Shown here: positions 1 through 7,329 of the stretch, piece after piece
Numbering within the stretch: position 1 is the stretch's first letter
How the letters are laid out: each line of letters starts with the position of its first letter
Source: Neiella holothuriorum
GTDB taxonomy: Bacteria; Pseudomonadota; Gammaproteobacteria; Enterobacterales; Neiellaceae
Assembly (NCBI RefSeq): GCF_019457915.1
Contig: NZ_JAHZSS010000004.1
Coordinates: 1 to 64,000, forward strand
DNA length: 64,000 bases
Direction: 5' to 3'
The notes under the pieces: model-generated
Told to the model about the DNA's origin: nothing
The model's database searches: none
Seen by the model: only the letters and a program-made list of their open reading frames with translations
Translations under genes and position numbers: made by a program

Positions 1-249
1 ATTTTATTACTTATCGCCATGTTGGCCGAATGGGCATTGCGGCTACTCGGCATGGTCGCAATTAAGCGCAATTGGACTGCTCAATTTCAAGCCAACACGA
101 TACGCCACAGGCGAGTTTTATCTTTGATTCGGCTAGGGCGGGAGGTAAGAAAACGATGGCGGGATTACCCAATCAGCAGCGCAGATATACGCTGGGCAAT
201 TGGGCATTACATCAGCCTGGTTCATCAAACGGGAATGCCTAAATTATGA
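1..249 (+). CDS. IS4-family transposase, C-terminal fragment (cut by window edge)
   Basis: The reading frame is open from base 1 and stops at 247-249, so only about the last 82 residues are visible. They carry the pattern QANTIRHRRVLSLIRLG, which resembles the C-terminal end of IS4-type DDE transposases, where a basic RHRRVLS stretch precedes the end of the protein. The catalytic DDE residues would lie outside the window, so intactness cannot be judged. A GC-rich GGGGATCCCCC follows directly after the stop and could belong to the right end of the element, but the terminal inverted repeat cannot be confirmed without the left end. The next feature downstream looks like an integron recombination site, so this insertion sequence may have landed in or beside a cassette. 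Confidence 0.6.
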   Translation: MLLLIAMLAEWALRLLGMVAIKRNWTAQFQANTIRHRRVLSLIRLGREVRKRWRDYPISSADIRWAIGHYISLVHQTGMPKL

Positions 250-254
250 GGGGA

Positions 255-338
255 TCCCCCAGCGCCTCGTTAACGGGCGAGCGATAGCGAGTCCAGCCCA
301 CGCTCTTTGTGGGCGATTTTTAATTGCCTTATTAGGCA
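255..338 (-). other. attC-like integron recombination site (possibly degenerate)
   Basis: Read on the minus strand, the site starts with TGCCTAATAAGGCAATTAAA, which overlaps the stop codon of the small membrane-protein gene. It continues with the hairpin GCCCAC-GTGGGC, then GGACTCGCTATCGCTCGCCC and GTTAACGAGGCGC. This is the architecture of attC sites: an R'' box overlapping the cassette stop codon, an imperfect inverted repeat and an R' box near GTTRRRY. The terminal R' box is poor here (GCTGGGG), exactly where transposon-like sequence begins, so it may be mutated or cut by the insertion. The inner hairpin (296-301 with 309-314) could also act as a weak terminator. Confidence 0.45.
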
Positions 339-691
339 TTTGAAGAACTCCACTTTTCTTTTAAATACCAAACCACGCCCACAACAGGAACCAAAGTAAA
401 CCAACCTTGTATTAGCTCCATTTCACCTTTTAATACATACACGTATGACACCGCACATAAGTAACATGAGCATGACAAGATTAGAGCTGCAATCCGATTG
501 AATTTAAAGAGAACAACGGCTAGCGATAGAATAAAAAAGTTTGCTGATAGCACATGAATAGCGCGATTAAATACAACGGCTTCGGGCTCACCAAATAGCG
601 AAATTGCTTGGTATGTAGTGAACGACTGAAACAGAATTAGTAATACCAAAATTGACAAGACGACTATTAACATTCTGTTTTTATGGAACAT
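332..691 (-). CDS. Small integral membrane protein, unknown function, cassette-like
   Basis: The 119-residue product has about four hydrophobic segments (roughly residues 7-27, 45-63, 67-88 and 95-110) and a charged C-terminal tail ending in KEKWSSSNA. No family was recognised. The gene is more AT-rich than its neighbours. It is flanked by features typical of an integron gene cassette: its start codon lies about 20 bases after a GTTAGGC core, and its stop codon is embedded in an attC-like palindrome. It lies next to an IS4-type transposase fragment, and no other gene reads in its direction nearby. The open frame and TM pattern support a real gene, but its function is unknown. Confidence 0.6.
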   Translation of the reverse strand: MFHKNRMLIVVLSILVLLILFQSFTTYQAISLFGEPEAVVFNRAIHVLSANFFILSLAVVLFKFNRIAALILSCSCYLCAVSYVYVLKGEMELIQGWFTLVPVVGVVWYLKEKWSSSNA

Positions 692-711
692 GTTCGAGTC
701 CTACCTTAGGT

Positions 712-718
712 GCCTAAC
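712..718 (-). other. GTTAGGC core, putative cassette junction
   Basis: On the minus strand GTTAGGC sits within AAGCGTTAGGCACC, 20 bases upstream of the ATG of the small membrane-protein gene. Integron cassettes begin right after such an R' core, typically 10-30 bases before the start codon. A matching R'' box on the far side was not identified, so this half of the argument is weaker than the attC-like site at the other end. Confidence 0.35.
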
Positions 719-1141
719 GCTTATTATCGCGACCTTACAAGGTTCACCTACCTTGCAAGGTAAGCAATCCCTACTTATTGCCGCACACAAACATATTAAA
801 AAACTATCGCCCAATCATACAGTAAGCAACACAAGTTAAAACCGAAGCAAGCTCAAGAACATGACTATGAATAGTCCTCCTGCTTAGGCCGCATCAATGA
901 GGTGGCTGACCTTGATTCAGGTAACTCTATGCATCATTGATTCCGCCAGCTAATCCAACAATGGAGCGAGTAGTTTAACGCGATTCGAATTGGTTTCGAT
1001 GACGTGTAATCCGCTGGGGGCTTGAACAGCATTCAAGGTTGGCTAGCTCAATGCCTATGCTAAACATGCCATAAGCAGCTATCGTAAAACTTAATTGCTA
1101 AATTCAGCGCACCGGCGAAAGCCAACCATTAGGGAGAAACC
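719..1141. other. Intergenic stretch with two palindromic 12-mers
   Basis: No credible gene is seen in this stretch of over 400 bases. It holds ACCTTACAAGGT at 732-743 and the perfect palindrome ACCTTGCAAGGT at 750-761, spaced 18 bases start to start. The rest up to the downstream ribosome binding site (AGGGAGAAACC before 1142) shows nothing recognisable. Confidence 0.5.
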
Positions 1142-1432
1142 ATGTCGCAGTTAACAATTATCGCCAACATTTTTGTCAAGGCCGAACACCTCGAAGCGGT
1201 GAAGCCTGAGATTTTAAAACTGATTGAACCAACTCGTTCCGAGGCAGGTTGCATTAACTACGATTTGCATCAGAACAATGAAAATCCGGCTCATTTTGTG
1301 TTTTATGAAAATTGGCAATCTCGTGAGCTATGGCGCAATCATATCGACAGCCCTCATATCGCTAGCTACAGAGCTGCCGTTGAGGGAAAAATCGACAACG
1401 TAACCATCAGCGAAATGAGCCAAATCGCCTAA
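1142..1432 (+). CDS. ABM-domain protein, putative quinol monooxygenase (YgiN-like)
   Basis: The 96-residue protein has the length and pattern of the antibiotic-biosynthesis-monooxygenase (ABM) family. These are dimeric ferredoxin-like folds that oxidise quinols or aromatic compounds without a metal cofactor. The typical stretch EAGCINYDLHQ lies around residues 35-45, followed by FVFYENWQSRELWRNHIDSPH around 53-73. AGGGAGAAACC directly precedes the ATG. It is monocistronic, with no obvious partner. The fold is fairly sure, but the substrate cannot be inferred because family members vary widely. Confidence 0.8.
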   Translation: MSQLTIIANIFVKAEHLEAVKPEILKLIEPTRSEAGCINYDLHQNNENPAHFVFYENWQSRELWRNHIDSPHIASYRAAVEGKIDNVTISEMSQIA

Positions 1433-1595
1433 AAGTTTGGCTTCAACAAATCTCAAATTACGTCCCTTTGATATGGTCTGAGGTGCTTTCCCGCTCAGGC
1501 CAACATTTCTTTACAGAAGCCATGAACTAATCCATCTAAGCTAGCTCATTAAGTGTTTGTAAACTCTCCATTCGCTGTTTTGAGGAGTACTTGAT

Positions 1596-2096
1596 ATGCC
1601 GCAGCTAACCGTTAAACATTGTTGTGTCGCACTTATTGCCATGACGCTAAGCATTTCACCCGCTATTGCAAAACCCCATTCGCCAAGCAAGAAAAGTAAT
1701 TTGGTCGTCGTGTTAAAGCCAGGTTTTCGCCCTAGCCACAAAGCCCCCACTCACCGCGTTTACCACCATTCCAAAATGCCCCGCGGTGCCGAAATTATCA
1801 TTATTGCGGGCATCACTTATGCAGTGATCGACAACATTTATTATCGTCGCGAGCAAGAGCGCTATGTGTTTGTTGAGCAACCGCCGGTTGCCGAGCCCGT
1901 TGTGGTATCTCAGCCAGCAACGCCTGTCGTCTCAACTACTGCTTCACAGGTTAATAAAGGTGATTTGGTTGAACTATTACCGGCCAATGCCATCACGGTC
2001 ACCATTAGCGGCGTGACGTTTTATGTTGATGGTGAAGATTGGTATGCGCCGATTGCTGGCACAAGCAAGTTTGTGGTGGTTGAACCGCAACTCTGA
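1596..2096 (+). CDS. Small exported protein, DUF6515-like
   Basis: The 166-residue product begins with a Sec signal peptide (hydrophobic core about residues 9-22, likely cleavage after SPAIA). A basic His/Lys-rich stretch follows, then a short hydrophobic segment (about 66-80), a Pro/Val-rich linker and a C-terminal module with GVTFYVDGEDWYAP and a final VVVEPQL. The repeated pattern of a glycine turn followed by aromatic residues resembles the DUF6515 family of periplasmic proteins of unknown role. GAGGAG lies before the ATG. The gene is followed by a bidirectional terminator shared with the psp operon. Function unknown; family assignment is from memory of the pattern. Confidence 0.6.
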   Translation: MPQLTVKHCCVALIAMTLSISPAIAKPHSPSKKSNLVVVLKPGFRPSHKAPTHRVYHHSKMPRGAEIIIIAGITYAVIDNIYYRREQERYVFVEQPPVAEPVVVSQPATPVVSTTASQVNKGDLVELLPANAITVTISGVTFYVDGEDWYAPIAGTSKFVVVEPQL

Positions 2097-2124
2097 TTTG
2101 GGGTGAGTCGATTACCTTCATGAA

Positions 2125-2157
2125 AAAGCCCCTGCAACATGACGCTACAGGGGCTTT
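2125..2157. terminator. Bidirectional Rho-independent terminator
   Basis: The perfect stem AAAGCCCCTG (2125-2134) pairs with CAGGGGCTTT (2148-2157). The A and T runs at its ends allow function on both strands. It separates the rightward small exported-protein gene from the leftward ycjF. Confidence 0.75.
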
Positions 2158-2191
2158 CAATTCATTCAACGCTTACAACACAATCTAGCCG

Positions 2192-3349
2192 TTACTCTTT
2201 TGCTGTCGCTTTGACCGCTAATTGCTTTAACTTACTCGTCAACACCGTTTTGATGTGCTTCATAACATCTGACACCGTCGGTTGGTTATCTGGCTGAGTA
2301 AACGGCAGAGGCCGGCATAATTGAATGGCTTTGATGCCGAGCCGCGCACTCAACAAACCGGCGCCCAAGCCTTGCGCGCCTCGTGCCGAGACTTTCCCCA
2401 TTAAATCAGCTCCAACCGATTGCAAGCCAATATCGAGAGTGAGTTCAGAAGCGCCAGCGTAAATCAGGTTGTAAATCACCAGACGAATCAATCGCAGACG
2501 ACTCACCAAACCAAGCTCCACACCGTAACAAGCCGCAACGTCATCAATCATGCGAATGTTTCGCCAACCGATGACGAACATATCAAGTGCCGCAAGCGGG
2601 CTAAGAGCAACCAACGCAGCAGCTTGAGAAGACGATTTAGATACAACGGCCAGCGCTTTTTGATCGCACTCGGCAACCACAGTGGCATCAAATAGCTGCA
2701 GCACATCAATGTCGCTTTGGCCGTCATTGATCAGCTTACGCCATTGCTCATGAGGTTCTGCCAGTTCAAGATTGAGCCGTTCTGGCAGCAGTACATTACA
2801 GAACCGAACAATGTCATCACACGGTTCACCATCTAGGATTTTCTGTGCCGATGTTTGTCGCTGCTCAGTTTCTGCGAGCTGCGCGAGCTTGCGCCATTCA
2901 TTAAACACCACCACCAGCACTGCACCGAACACCAGAACAAACAGCGCAGCATAGAGGCCAGACAGCCAGCTTTGCTGCTGCCATACGGCATTGATAAGGG
3001 TGACACCTTCAATGGTTATGATCAGTAACGCTAAGGCCGCCACAAACTTTAGCCACCAGCGATTTTTAGCCGCTGGTCGCAATACCGTATTTACGGATTC
3101 AGCCTCTGTGTCATCGAGTTCATCATCAATGGTTTGTTCTTGCCACTGTTCATCTTCTTCATCGATCACTTGCTGTGGTTTTATATCAGCGAGCTCAATA
3201 TGAGATTCAGCATCATCGTTCGGTTTACTTGATGTGCCGGCATCGTTGCCGTCGTTTGCACTTGCTGTGGCAGTTTGCTCGGGCTCTAAAAATTCCGGCT
3301 GCTCATCAAACAGGGCCCGTTGCTGGTGGCTATCACCGTTCGACTTCAT
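2192..3349 (-). CDS. ycjF: YcjF-family inner membrane protein (DUF697)
   Basis: This 385-residue protein is the last gene of the psp operon. Its N-terminal 95 residues are acidic and low-complexity. Two transmembrane helices follow (about 98-120 and 127-152), then a C-terminal DUF697 domain containing ASELTLDIGLQSVGADLMGKVSARGAQGLGAGLLSARLG-type helices, rich in Gly and Ala. YcjF accompanies the P-loop protein YcjX in PspF regulons, and its biochemical role is not established. The start overlaps the ycjX stop by four bases (ATGA), which indicates translational coupling. Confidence 0.88.
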   Translation of the reverse strand: MKSNGDSHQQRALFDEQPEFLEPEQTATASANDGNDAGTSSKPNDDAESHIELADIKPQQVIDEEDEQWQEQTIDDELDDTEAESVNTVLRPAAKNRWWLKFVAALALLIITIEGVTLINAVWQQQSWLSGLYAALFVLVFGAVLVVVFNEWRKLAQLAETEQRQTSAQKILDGEPCDDIVRFCNVLLPERLNLELAEPHEQWRKLINDGQSDIDVLQLFDATVVAECDQKALAVVSKSSSQAAALVALSPLAALDMFVIGWRNIRMIDDVAACYGVELGLVSRLRLIRLVIYNLIYAGASELTLDIGLQSVGADLMGKVSARGAQGLGAGLLSARLGIKAIQLCRPLPFTQPDNQPTVSDVMKHIKTVLTSKLKQLAVKATAKE

Positions 3350-4752
3350 TTCAATACATCTCCAAGCAAAAATTCAATGGCCTTGTCCATGCCGATATGC
3401 GGTAGTGGCGCATAATCACTTTGACGAGGTTGTGGCGCAAATGCGACAAAGTTAAAGCTATGCTGCTCGAAAAAGGCTGGGCTTGGCAAGCCCGGTGGCA
3501 CATCACCGGGAAACAGTGTGATCGACTGACCATCGGAAATACGATTCCCTTTCAGTGCGGGTACCGTTTTTTTGCCCTGCTGAACATGACCGAATTTAGT
3601 CGCGCGTATCGACGCAAGGGCCTGACTTTGAATTTTGATGTCGCTAAAGGAAGCATAGCGACGCGCGTCTTCGGTGATCTGTTCAACCAAATTGGTGAGC
3701 GGTTCAAATTGTTCAATGGTGACATGATCAGCTTTGGTCGCTGCAATGAGCAAGCGGTCAATTTTCGGATCAAATAGTTGTTGCCACCAGCTTTGTTCGC
3801 CGTACTGAAAGCTGTTCATGACTTGGCCAATTGCCTGCTGCATTTCACGAAAGTGAGCTTCACCTTCATTCAGCGGCTGCAAACAATCGACTAATACGAC
3901 TTGCCGATCAAAGTGACTGAAATAGCGCTTAAAAAAAGCTTTCACGACATGTTTTACATAGTAGTCATAACGCGCTTTCAAGATGTGCCAAAGTGCTTTG
4001 CTGGCCGCATCATCCAACAAACATTGCTCAGGTAACGGGAAGAACGCTAATGCAGGCGTACCCTCCATGTCTCCCGGCATTAACATCCGGCCAGGTTGTA
4101 GCAGGCTCAAGCCCAATGTTTGCTTAAATTCCTTCAGTAGCTTGGCATAGTGATCGGCACATTCGTGAATGGCATCATCGCACGGCTCTCGGCCGAGCAA
4201 TGCTAGCGCTTGCTGCCGCCAATCGGCACTCGCGTCTTTGCGCGGCGGCTGCTCTAACAAATGCCATTGCTGCTCACTCCACTGTTGGAAGTCTAGGTTC
4301 AGCATGGGCAAGTCCAGTAGCCACTCGCCTGGATAATCAATGATATCGAGTAATAATTTGCTGGGCTCGCTGCCACTGAGCCAACGATTAGATTTGGCTT
4401 TGAAGGTTAATTCAAGGCGAATTTCCGAAATTGTTTTGGTCGGCTCGGGCCATTTAGGTGGCGTCGCTGTGAGGTTTCTCATGCCAGCTAAATAACGAAA
4501 TGACGCGACATTGAGATGAGGTTGCGCCACCTGTCGCACGTGCTTAAGTCGGCGCTCGCGCACGACATCAAACAATGGCAAGTGTTCTGGCGTATTGCCC
4601 TGTTGGAGTTGGTTGACTAACGACGTAATAAACGCGGTTTTGCCGCTGCGGCTTAAACCGGTCACAGCCAACGTTAAATGCTGGCTGCGAGCTCGTTCAA
4701 TAAGTGTGTTCGCTGAATGAATGGCTTGTTTTACGGTACGCTTCAATTCCAT
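3346..4752 (-). CDS. ycjX: YcjX-family P-loop NTPase of the psp regulon
   Basis: The 468-residue protein has a Walker A motif GLSRSGKT at residues 32-39 and a switch-like DYPGEWLLDLP near residues 138-148, as in the YcjX/DUF463 family of GTPase-like proteins. In proteobacteria these genes travel with pspABC and ycjF and respond to envelope stress, probably at the inner membrane with YcjF. The gene starts seven bases after the pspC stop, so it is co-transcribed from the psp promoter. Length and motifs look complete. Confidence 0.9.
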   Translation of the reverse strand: MELKRTVKQAIHSANTLIERARSQHLTLAVTGLSRSGKTAFITSLVNQLQQGNTPEHLPLFDVVRERRLKHVRQVAQPHLNVASFRYLAGMRNLTATPPKWPEPTKTISEIRLELTFKAKSNRWLSGSEPSKLLLDIIDYPGEWLLDLPMLNLDFQQWSEQQWHLLEQPPRKDASADWRQQALALLGREPCDDAIHECADHYAKLLKEFKQTLGLSLLQPGRMLMPGDMEGTPALAFFPLPEQCLLDDAASKALWHILKARYDYYVKHVVKAFFKRYFSHFDRQVVLVDCLQPLNEGEAHFREMQQAIGQVMNSFQYGEQSWWQQLFDPKIDRLLIAATKADHVTIEQFEPLTNLVEQITEDARRYASFSDIKIQSQALASIRATKFGHVQQGKKTVPALKGNRISDGQSITLFPGDVPPGLPSPAFFEQHSFNFVAFAPQPRQSDYAPLPHIGMDKAIEFLLGDVLK

Positions 4753-4759
4753 GTGTCAG

Positions 4760-5152
4760 TTACAACTGGTCAATTTCTCGTCTGAGGTTGAAAGCACTTG
4801 AAGTGACGTGTTGTTCTAAGTGCTGCAGCCGACCTTCTAAATCACCAAAGCGATGTTTGATGTCATGCAAGGCTTGCCGCGGTAATTCGCCACTTTGCCA
4901 AACTGTTGACTTGACCGAGATGGGCTGCTCTTGCACATCGGGTGTCACTTCCGGCTCATTATCAAGTACAAACCAAGCCACGACATAACATAACAAGGGT
5001 AAACCGAAGAAACCGGTAAGGATAATGGCCGATGCCATTAACACTCTAACGAGCCAAGTTTCTAAGCCGAAGTAGTTGGCAATACCGGCACACACACCGC
5101 CGACCTTGCCAAGTTTACTATTCCGGTAGAGTGTTCTTTTTTGATCACTCAT
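4760..5152 (-). CDS. pspC: Phage shock protein C
   Basis: An N-terminal PspC domain begins MSDQKRTLYRNSKLGKVGGVCAGIA, followed by a hydrophobic segment (about residues 29-62) that spans the inner membrane. The C-terminal half is a cytoplasmic or periplasmic tail with a short coiled-coil-like region. In E. coli PspC works with PspB to sense membrane stress and to titrate PspA from PspF. The frame is open further upstream (to 5167), but the ATG at 5152 is preferred: it overlaps the pspB stop as ATGA and has GGAG nine bases upstream. That gives 130 residues. Confidence 0.9.
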   Translation of the reverse strand: MSDQKRTLYRNSKLGKVGGVCAGIANYFGLETWLVRVLMASAIILTGFFGLPLLCYVVAWFVLDNEPEVTPDVQEQPISVKSTVWQSGELPRQALHDIKHRFGDLEGRLQHLEQHVTSSAFNLRREIDQL

Positions 5153-5382
5153 GCTTGTTTTCTCCAATCTGGCGATTCTGCATCGAGAATCGCTTCAAGG
5201 GTTTGTATACGTTTAGTCATATGCTCTGACTGCTCAGCGAGCTGGCGAAGTTGACGATACTCTTCTTCGGTCAGCCCTTGCGAGACTTGACGCTTGGAAC
5301 GATAGTGCATCACCAGCCATATTGGCGCCACAACCAGCAAGAATAAACAAAGTGGCCCAACAATCATTGCGGCAATTTCCAT
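5149..5382 (-). CDS. pspB: Phage shock protein B
   Basis: This 77-residue protein has one N-terminal transmembrane helix (about residues 5-27) followed by a charged amphipathic helix with TEEEYRQLRQLAEQSEHM, the typical layout of PspB. It partners PspC in the inner membrane to transmit stress to the PspA-PspF complex. GGGAGTGACGT precedes the ATG. It lies 27 bases after pspA and overlaps pspC by four bases, within the operon pspA-pspB-pspC-ycjX-ycjF. Confidence 0.92.
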   Translation of the reverse strand: MEIAAMIVGPLCLFLLVVAPIWLVMHYRSKRQVSQGLTEEEYRQLRQLAEQSEHMTKRIQTLEAILDAESPDWRKQA

Positions 5383-5409
5383 ACGTCACTCCCGTTTACT
5401 TTTCTATGA

Positions 5410-6084
5410 TTATTTTTCGTCAGATTTAGCTTTGATTTTGGCTTTCAATTGCGCCAGCTCATCGTTAATGCGCTCTTCACATTCTAGAGCTTCAAACTCA
5501 TCTGCCAATGTTTTTGGCTGACCTAAGTCGTGGGCATCAACCTGCGCTTCTAAATCATCAATGCGCCGCTCGTAAGAGTCAAATCGCGACAGCGTATCCG
5601 TTACTTTGGTGCTATCGAGCTGCTGCTTCACTTGTAAGCGTGAGGTCGCTGTGTTCGAACGCATGACCATGGCTTGTTGACGAGATTTCGCATCTTTCAA
5701 CTTACCCTGCAGTTGCTCCAACTCTTGTTTCAGTTTATCTAGGTTGGCATCAACCACAGCCATTTCTTCGCCCATGGTGTCGGCTGCGTCATTTAGTTTC
5801 TTACGCTCGCCCAATGCTGAACGTGCTAGATCTTCACGTTCTTTTTCCAAAGCCAGTTCAGCTTTACTCTGCCAATCAGCAGATTCATTGCGCAAACGTT
5901 CGATGCGACGCTCAAGTTCTTTTTTGTCAGCCAGCGTACGTGCTGCTGATGAACGAACTTCGACTAGCGTGTCTTCCATTTCCTGAATGATCAGGCGTAG
6001 CATTTTCTCTGGATCTTCAGCCCGCTCAAGTAACGAGTTAATGTTTGAGTTCACGATGTCAGCAAAACGTGAAAAAATACCCAT
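5410..6084 (-). CDS. pspA: Phage shock protein A, membrane-stress effector and PspF inhibitor
   Basis: At 224 residues it matches the usual PspA length and is nearly all coiled coil (PspA/IM30, ESCRT-III-like fold). It starts MGIFSRFADIVNSNINSLLERAEDPEKMLRLIIQEMED, whose first helix binds membranes in known members. PspA forms oligomers that stabilise damaged inner membrane and, without stress, hold the activator PspF inactive. GGAGAGAATCA precedes the ATG. The gene is first in its operon and divergent from pspF, with a sigma54-like promoter about 60 bases upstream. Confidence 0.95.
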   Translation of the reverse strand: MGIFSRFADIVNSNINSLLERAEDPEKMLRLIIQEMEDTLVEVRSSAARTLADKKELERRIERLRNESADWQSKAELALEKEREDLARSALGERKKLNDAADTMGEEMAVVDANLDKLKQELEQLQGKLKDAKSRQQAMVMRSNTATSRLQVKQQLDSTKVTDTLSRFDSYERRIDDLEAQVDAHDLGQPKTLADEFEALECEERINDELAQLKAKIKAKSDEK

Positions 6085-6139
6085 TTGATTCTCTCCTCGA
6101 CAAATTACAGCTCACTTCGAGCTACTTGCTTGTACTCAA

Positions 6140-6156
6140 TACAGGATTCGGGCCAA
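6140..6156 (-). promoter_or_regulatory. Putative sigma54 promoter of the psp operon
   Basis: The minus-strand sequence TTGGCCCGAATCCTGTA matches the sigma54 -24 element (TTGGCCCG against YTGGCACG) well. The -12 element is weaker (CTGT against TTGC), with the required ten bases after the GG. It lies in the pspA-pspF divergent region, 56 bases before the pspA ATG. The PspF activator next door is a sigma54 enhancer-binding protein, which supports the assignment. Confidence 0.5.
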
Positions 6157-6279
6157 CCTTGAAAATACAGATTAACACGTTGTTTTAATAACATTTTTAT
6201 TTTTTTGCAAAGAACCTATAAAAAACATCGTTAGTGAAATAAACTAACAGTTAGTAAAAATAACTACCAAAGGCGTTCA

Positions 6280-7329
6280 ATGCAGCCACAACACGATAAT
6301 TTGCTCGGTGAATCCAACTCATTTGTTGAAGTTCTGGAGCGGATTTCTCAGATTGCGCCGCTCAATAAGCCTGTTCTAATCATCGGTGAACGAGGCACGG
6401 GTAAAGAGTTAATTGCAGAGCGACTGCATTTCCTGTCATCCCGATGGGATCAACAATACGTCAAACTTAACTGTGCCGCGTTAAATGAAAGTTTGCTTGA
6501 AAGTGAGCTATTTGGCCACGAAGCGGGTTCATTTACCGGTGCGGGGAAGCGCAGAGCGGGTCGTTTTGAACTTGCTGATCGCGGCACCTTATTTCTTGAT
6601 GAGTTGGCGAATACGTCGGGCTTGATTCAAGAAAAGCTGCTGCGCGTCATTGAATACGGTGAATTCGAGCGCGTTGGTGGTAGTCAGTCCATTAAGGTGG
6701 ACGTAAGGCTCGTCGCAGCCACTAACGAAGATTTACCTGCATTAGCCGAGCGCAATGAATTTCGCTCAGACCTGCTCGATAGGCTGGCGTTCGACGTAAT
6801 TACCCTGCCGCCGTTGCGGGCGCGCCGCGGCGACATCATGCTGCTGGCCGAATCGTTTGCCATCAAAATGGCGCGCCAATTAGGCCATTCAGTGTTTTCG
6901 GGCTTCACTCCTGAGTCACGCGAATTGATCTTGGATTACCATTGGCCGGGCAATGTGCGGGAACTCAAAAACGTGGTTGAACGGAGCGTTTATCGCCATA
7001 ACGATCCGGAAATGGCCATTGATCGCATTATTCTCGATCCATTCGAGTCGGAGTACCGGCCGGGTCAAACGATGCGTACCAAAGATCGCCGAGATTCCTC
7101 CGATGATGCGCCGGATGATGCGCCGGATGATGCTCTCTCTATTCCAAACTTTCCGTTTGATTTAAAAGCACATTTACAGCAGCACGAAGTGGCTATTTTG
7201 AACAAGGCACTTGAGCATCACCAGTTCAATCAAAAGAAAACTGCTTCAGCATTGTCACTGACCTATCATCAGTTGCGCGGTATACTTAAAAAATACAATC
7301 TGTTAGATGGCATTAATCCTGGTGAATAA
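6280..7329 (+). CDS. pspF: PspF, sigma54-dependent activator of the psp operon
   Basis: The 349-residue protein has an AAA+ sigma54-interaction domain from about residue 8 to 235, with no N-terminal receiver domain, as in PspF. Motifs seen: Walker A GERGTGKE (36-43), the sigma54-contact loop as GSFTGA (83-88) rather than GAFTGA, Walker B GTLFLDE (102-108) and a Fis-type HTH at about 308-343 ([22 protein letters not shown]). The linker has a small in-frame repeat [11 protein letters not shown], encoded by a 12-base tandem repeat at about 7101-7133. It is divergent from pspA and its end overlaps sapA, so pspF and sap may share transcripts. Confidence 0.93.
   Translation: MQPQHDNLLGESNSFVEVLERISQIAPLNKPVLIIGERGTGKELIAERLHFLSSRWDQQYVKLNCAALNESLLESELFGHEAGSFTGAGKRRAGRFELADRGTLFLDELANTSGLIQEKLLRVIEYGEFERVGGSQSIKVDVRLVAATNEDLPALAERNEFRSDLLDRLAFDVITLPPLRARRGDIMLLAESFAIKMARQLGHSVFSGFTPESRELILDYHWPGNVRELKNVVERSVYRHNDPEMAIDRIILDPFESEYRPGQTMRTKDRRDSSDDAPDDAPDDALSIPNFPFDLKAHLQQHEVAILNKALEHHQFNQKKTASALSLTYHQLRGILKKYNLLDGINPGE

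Noticed and set aside
6526-6543. PspF GSFTGA loop instead of GAFTGA as a possible loss of function
   Set aside because: Ser at this position is a conservative change, and the rest of the AAA+ and HTH motifs are intact, so activity is expected.
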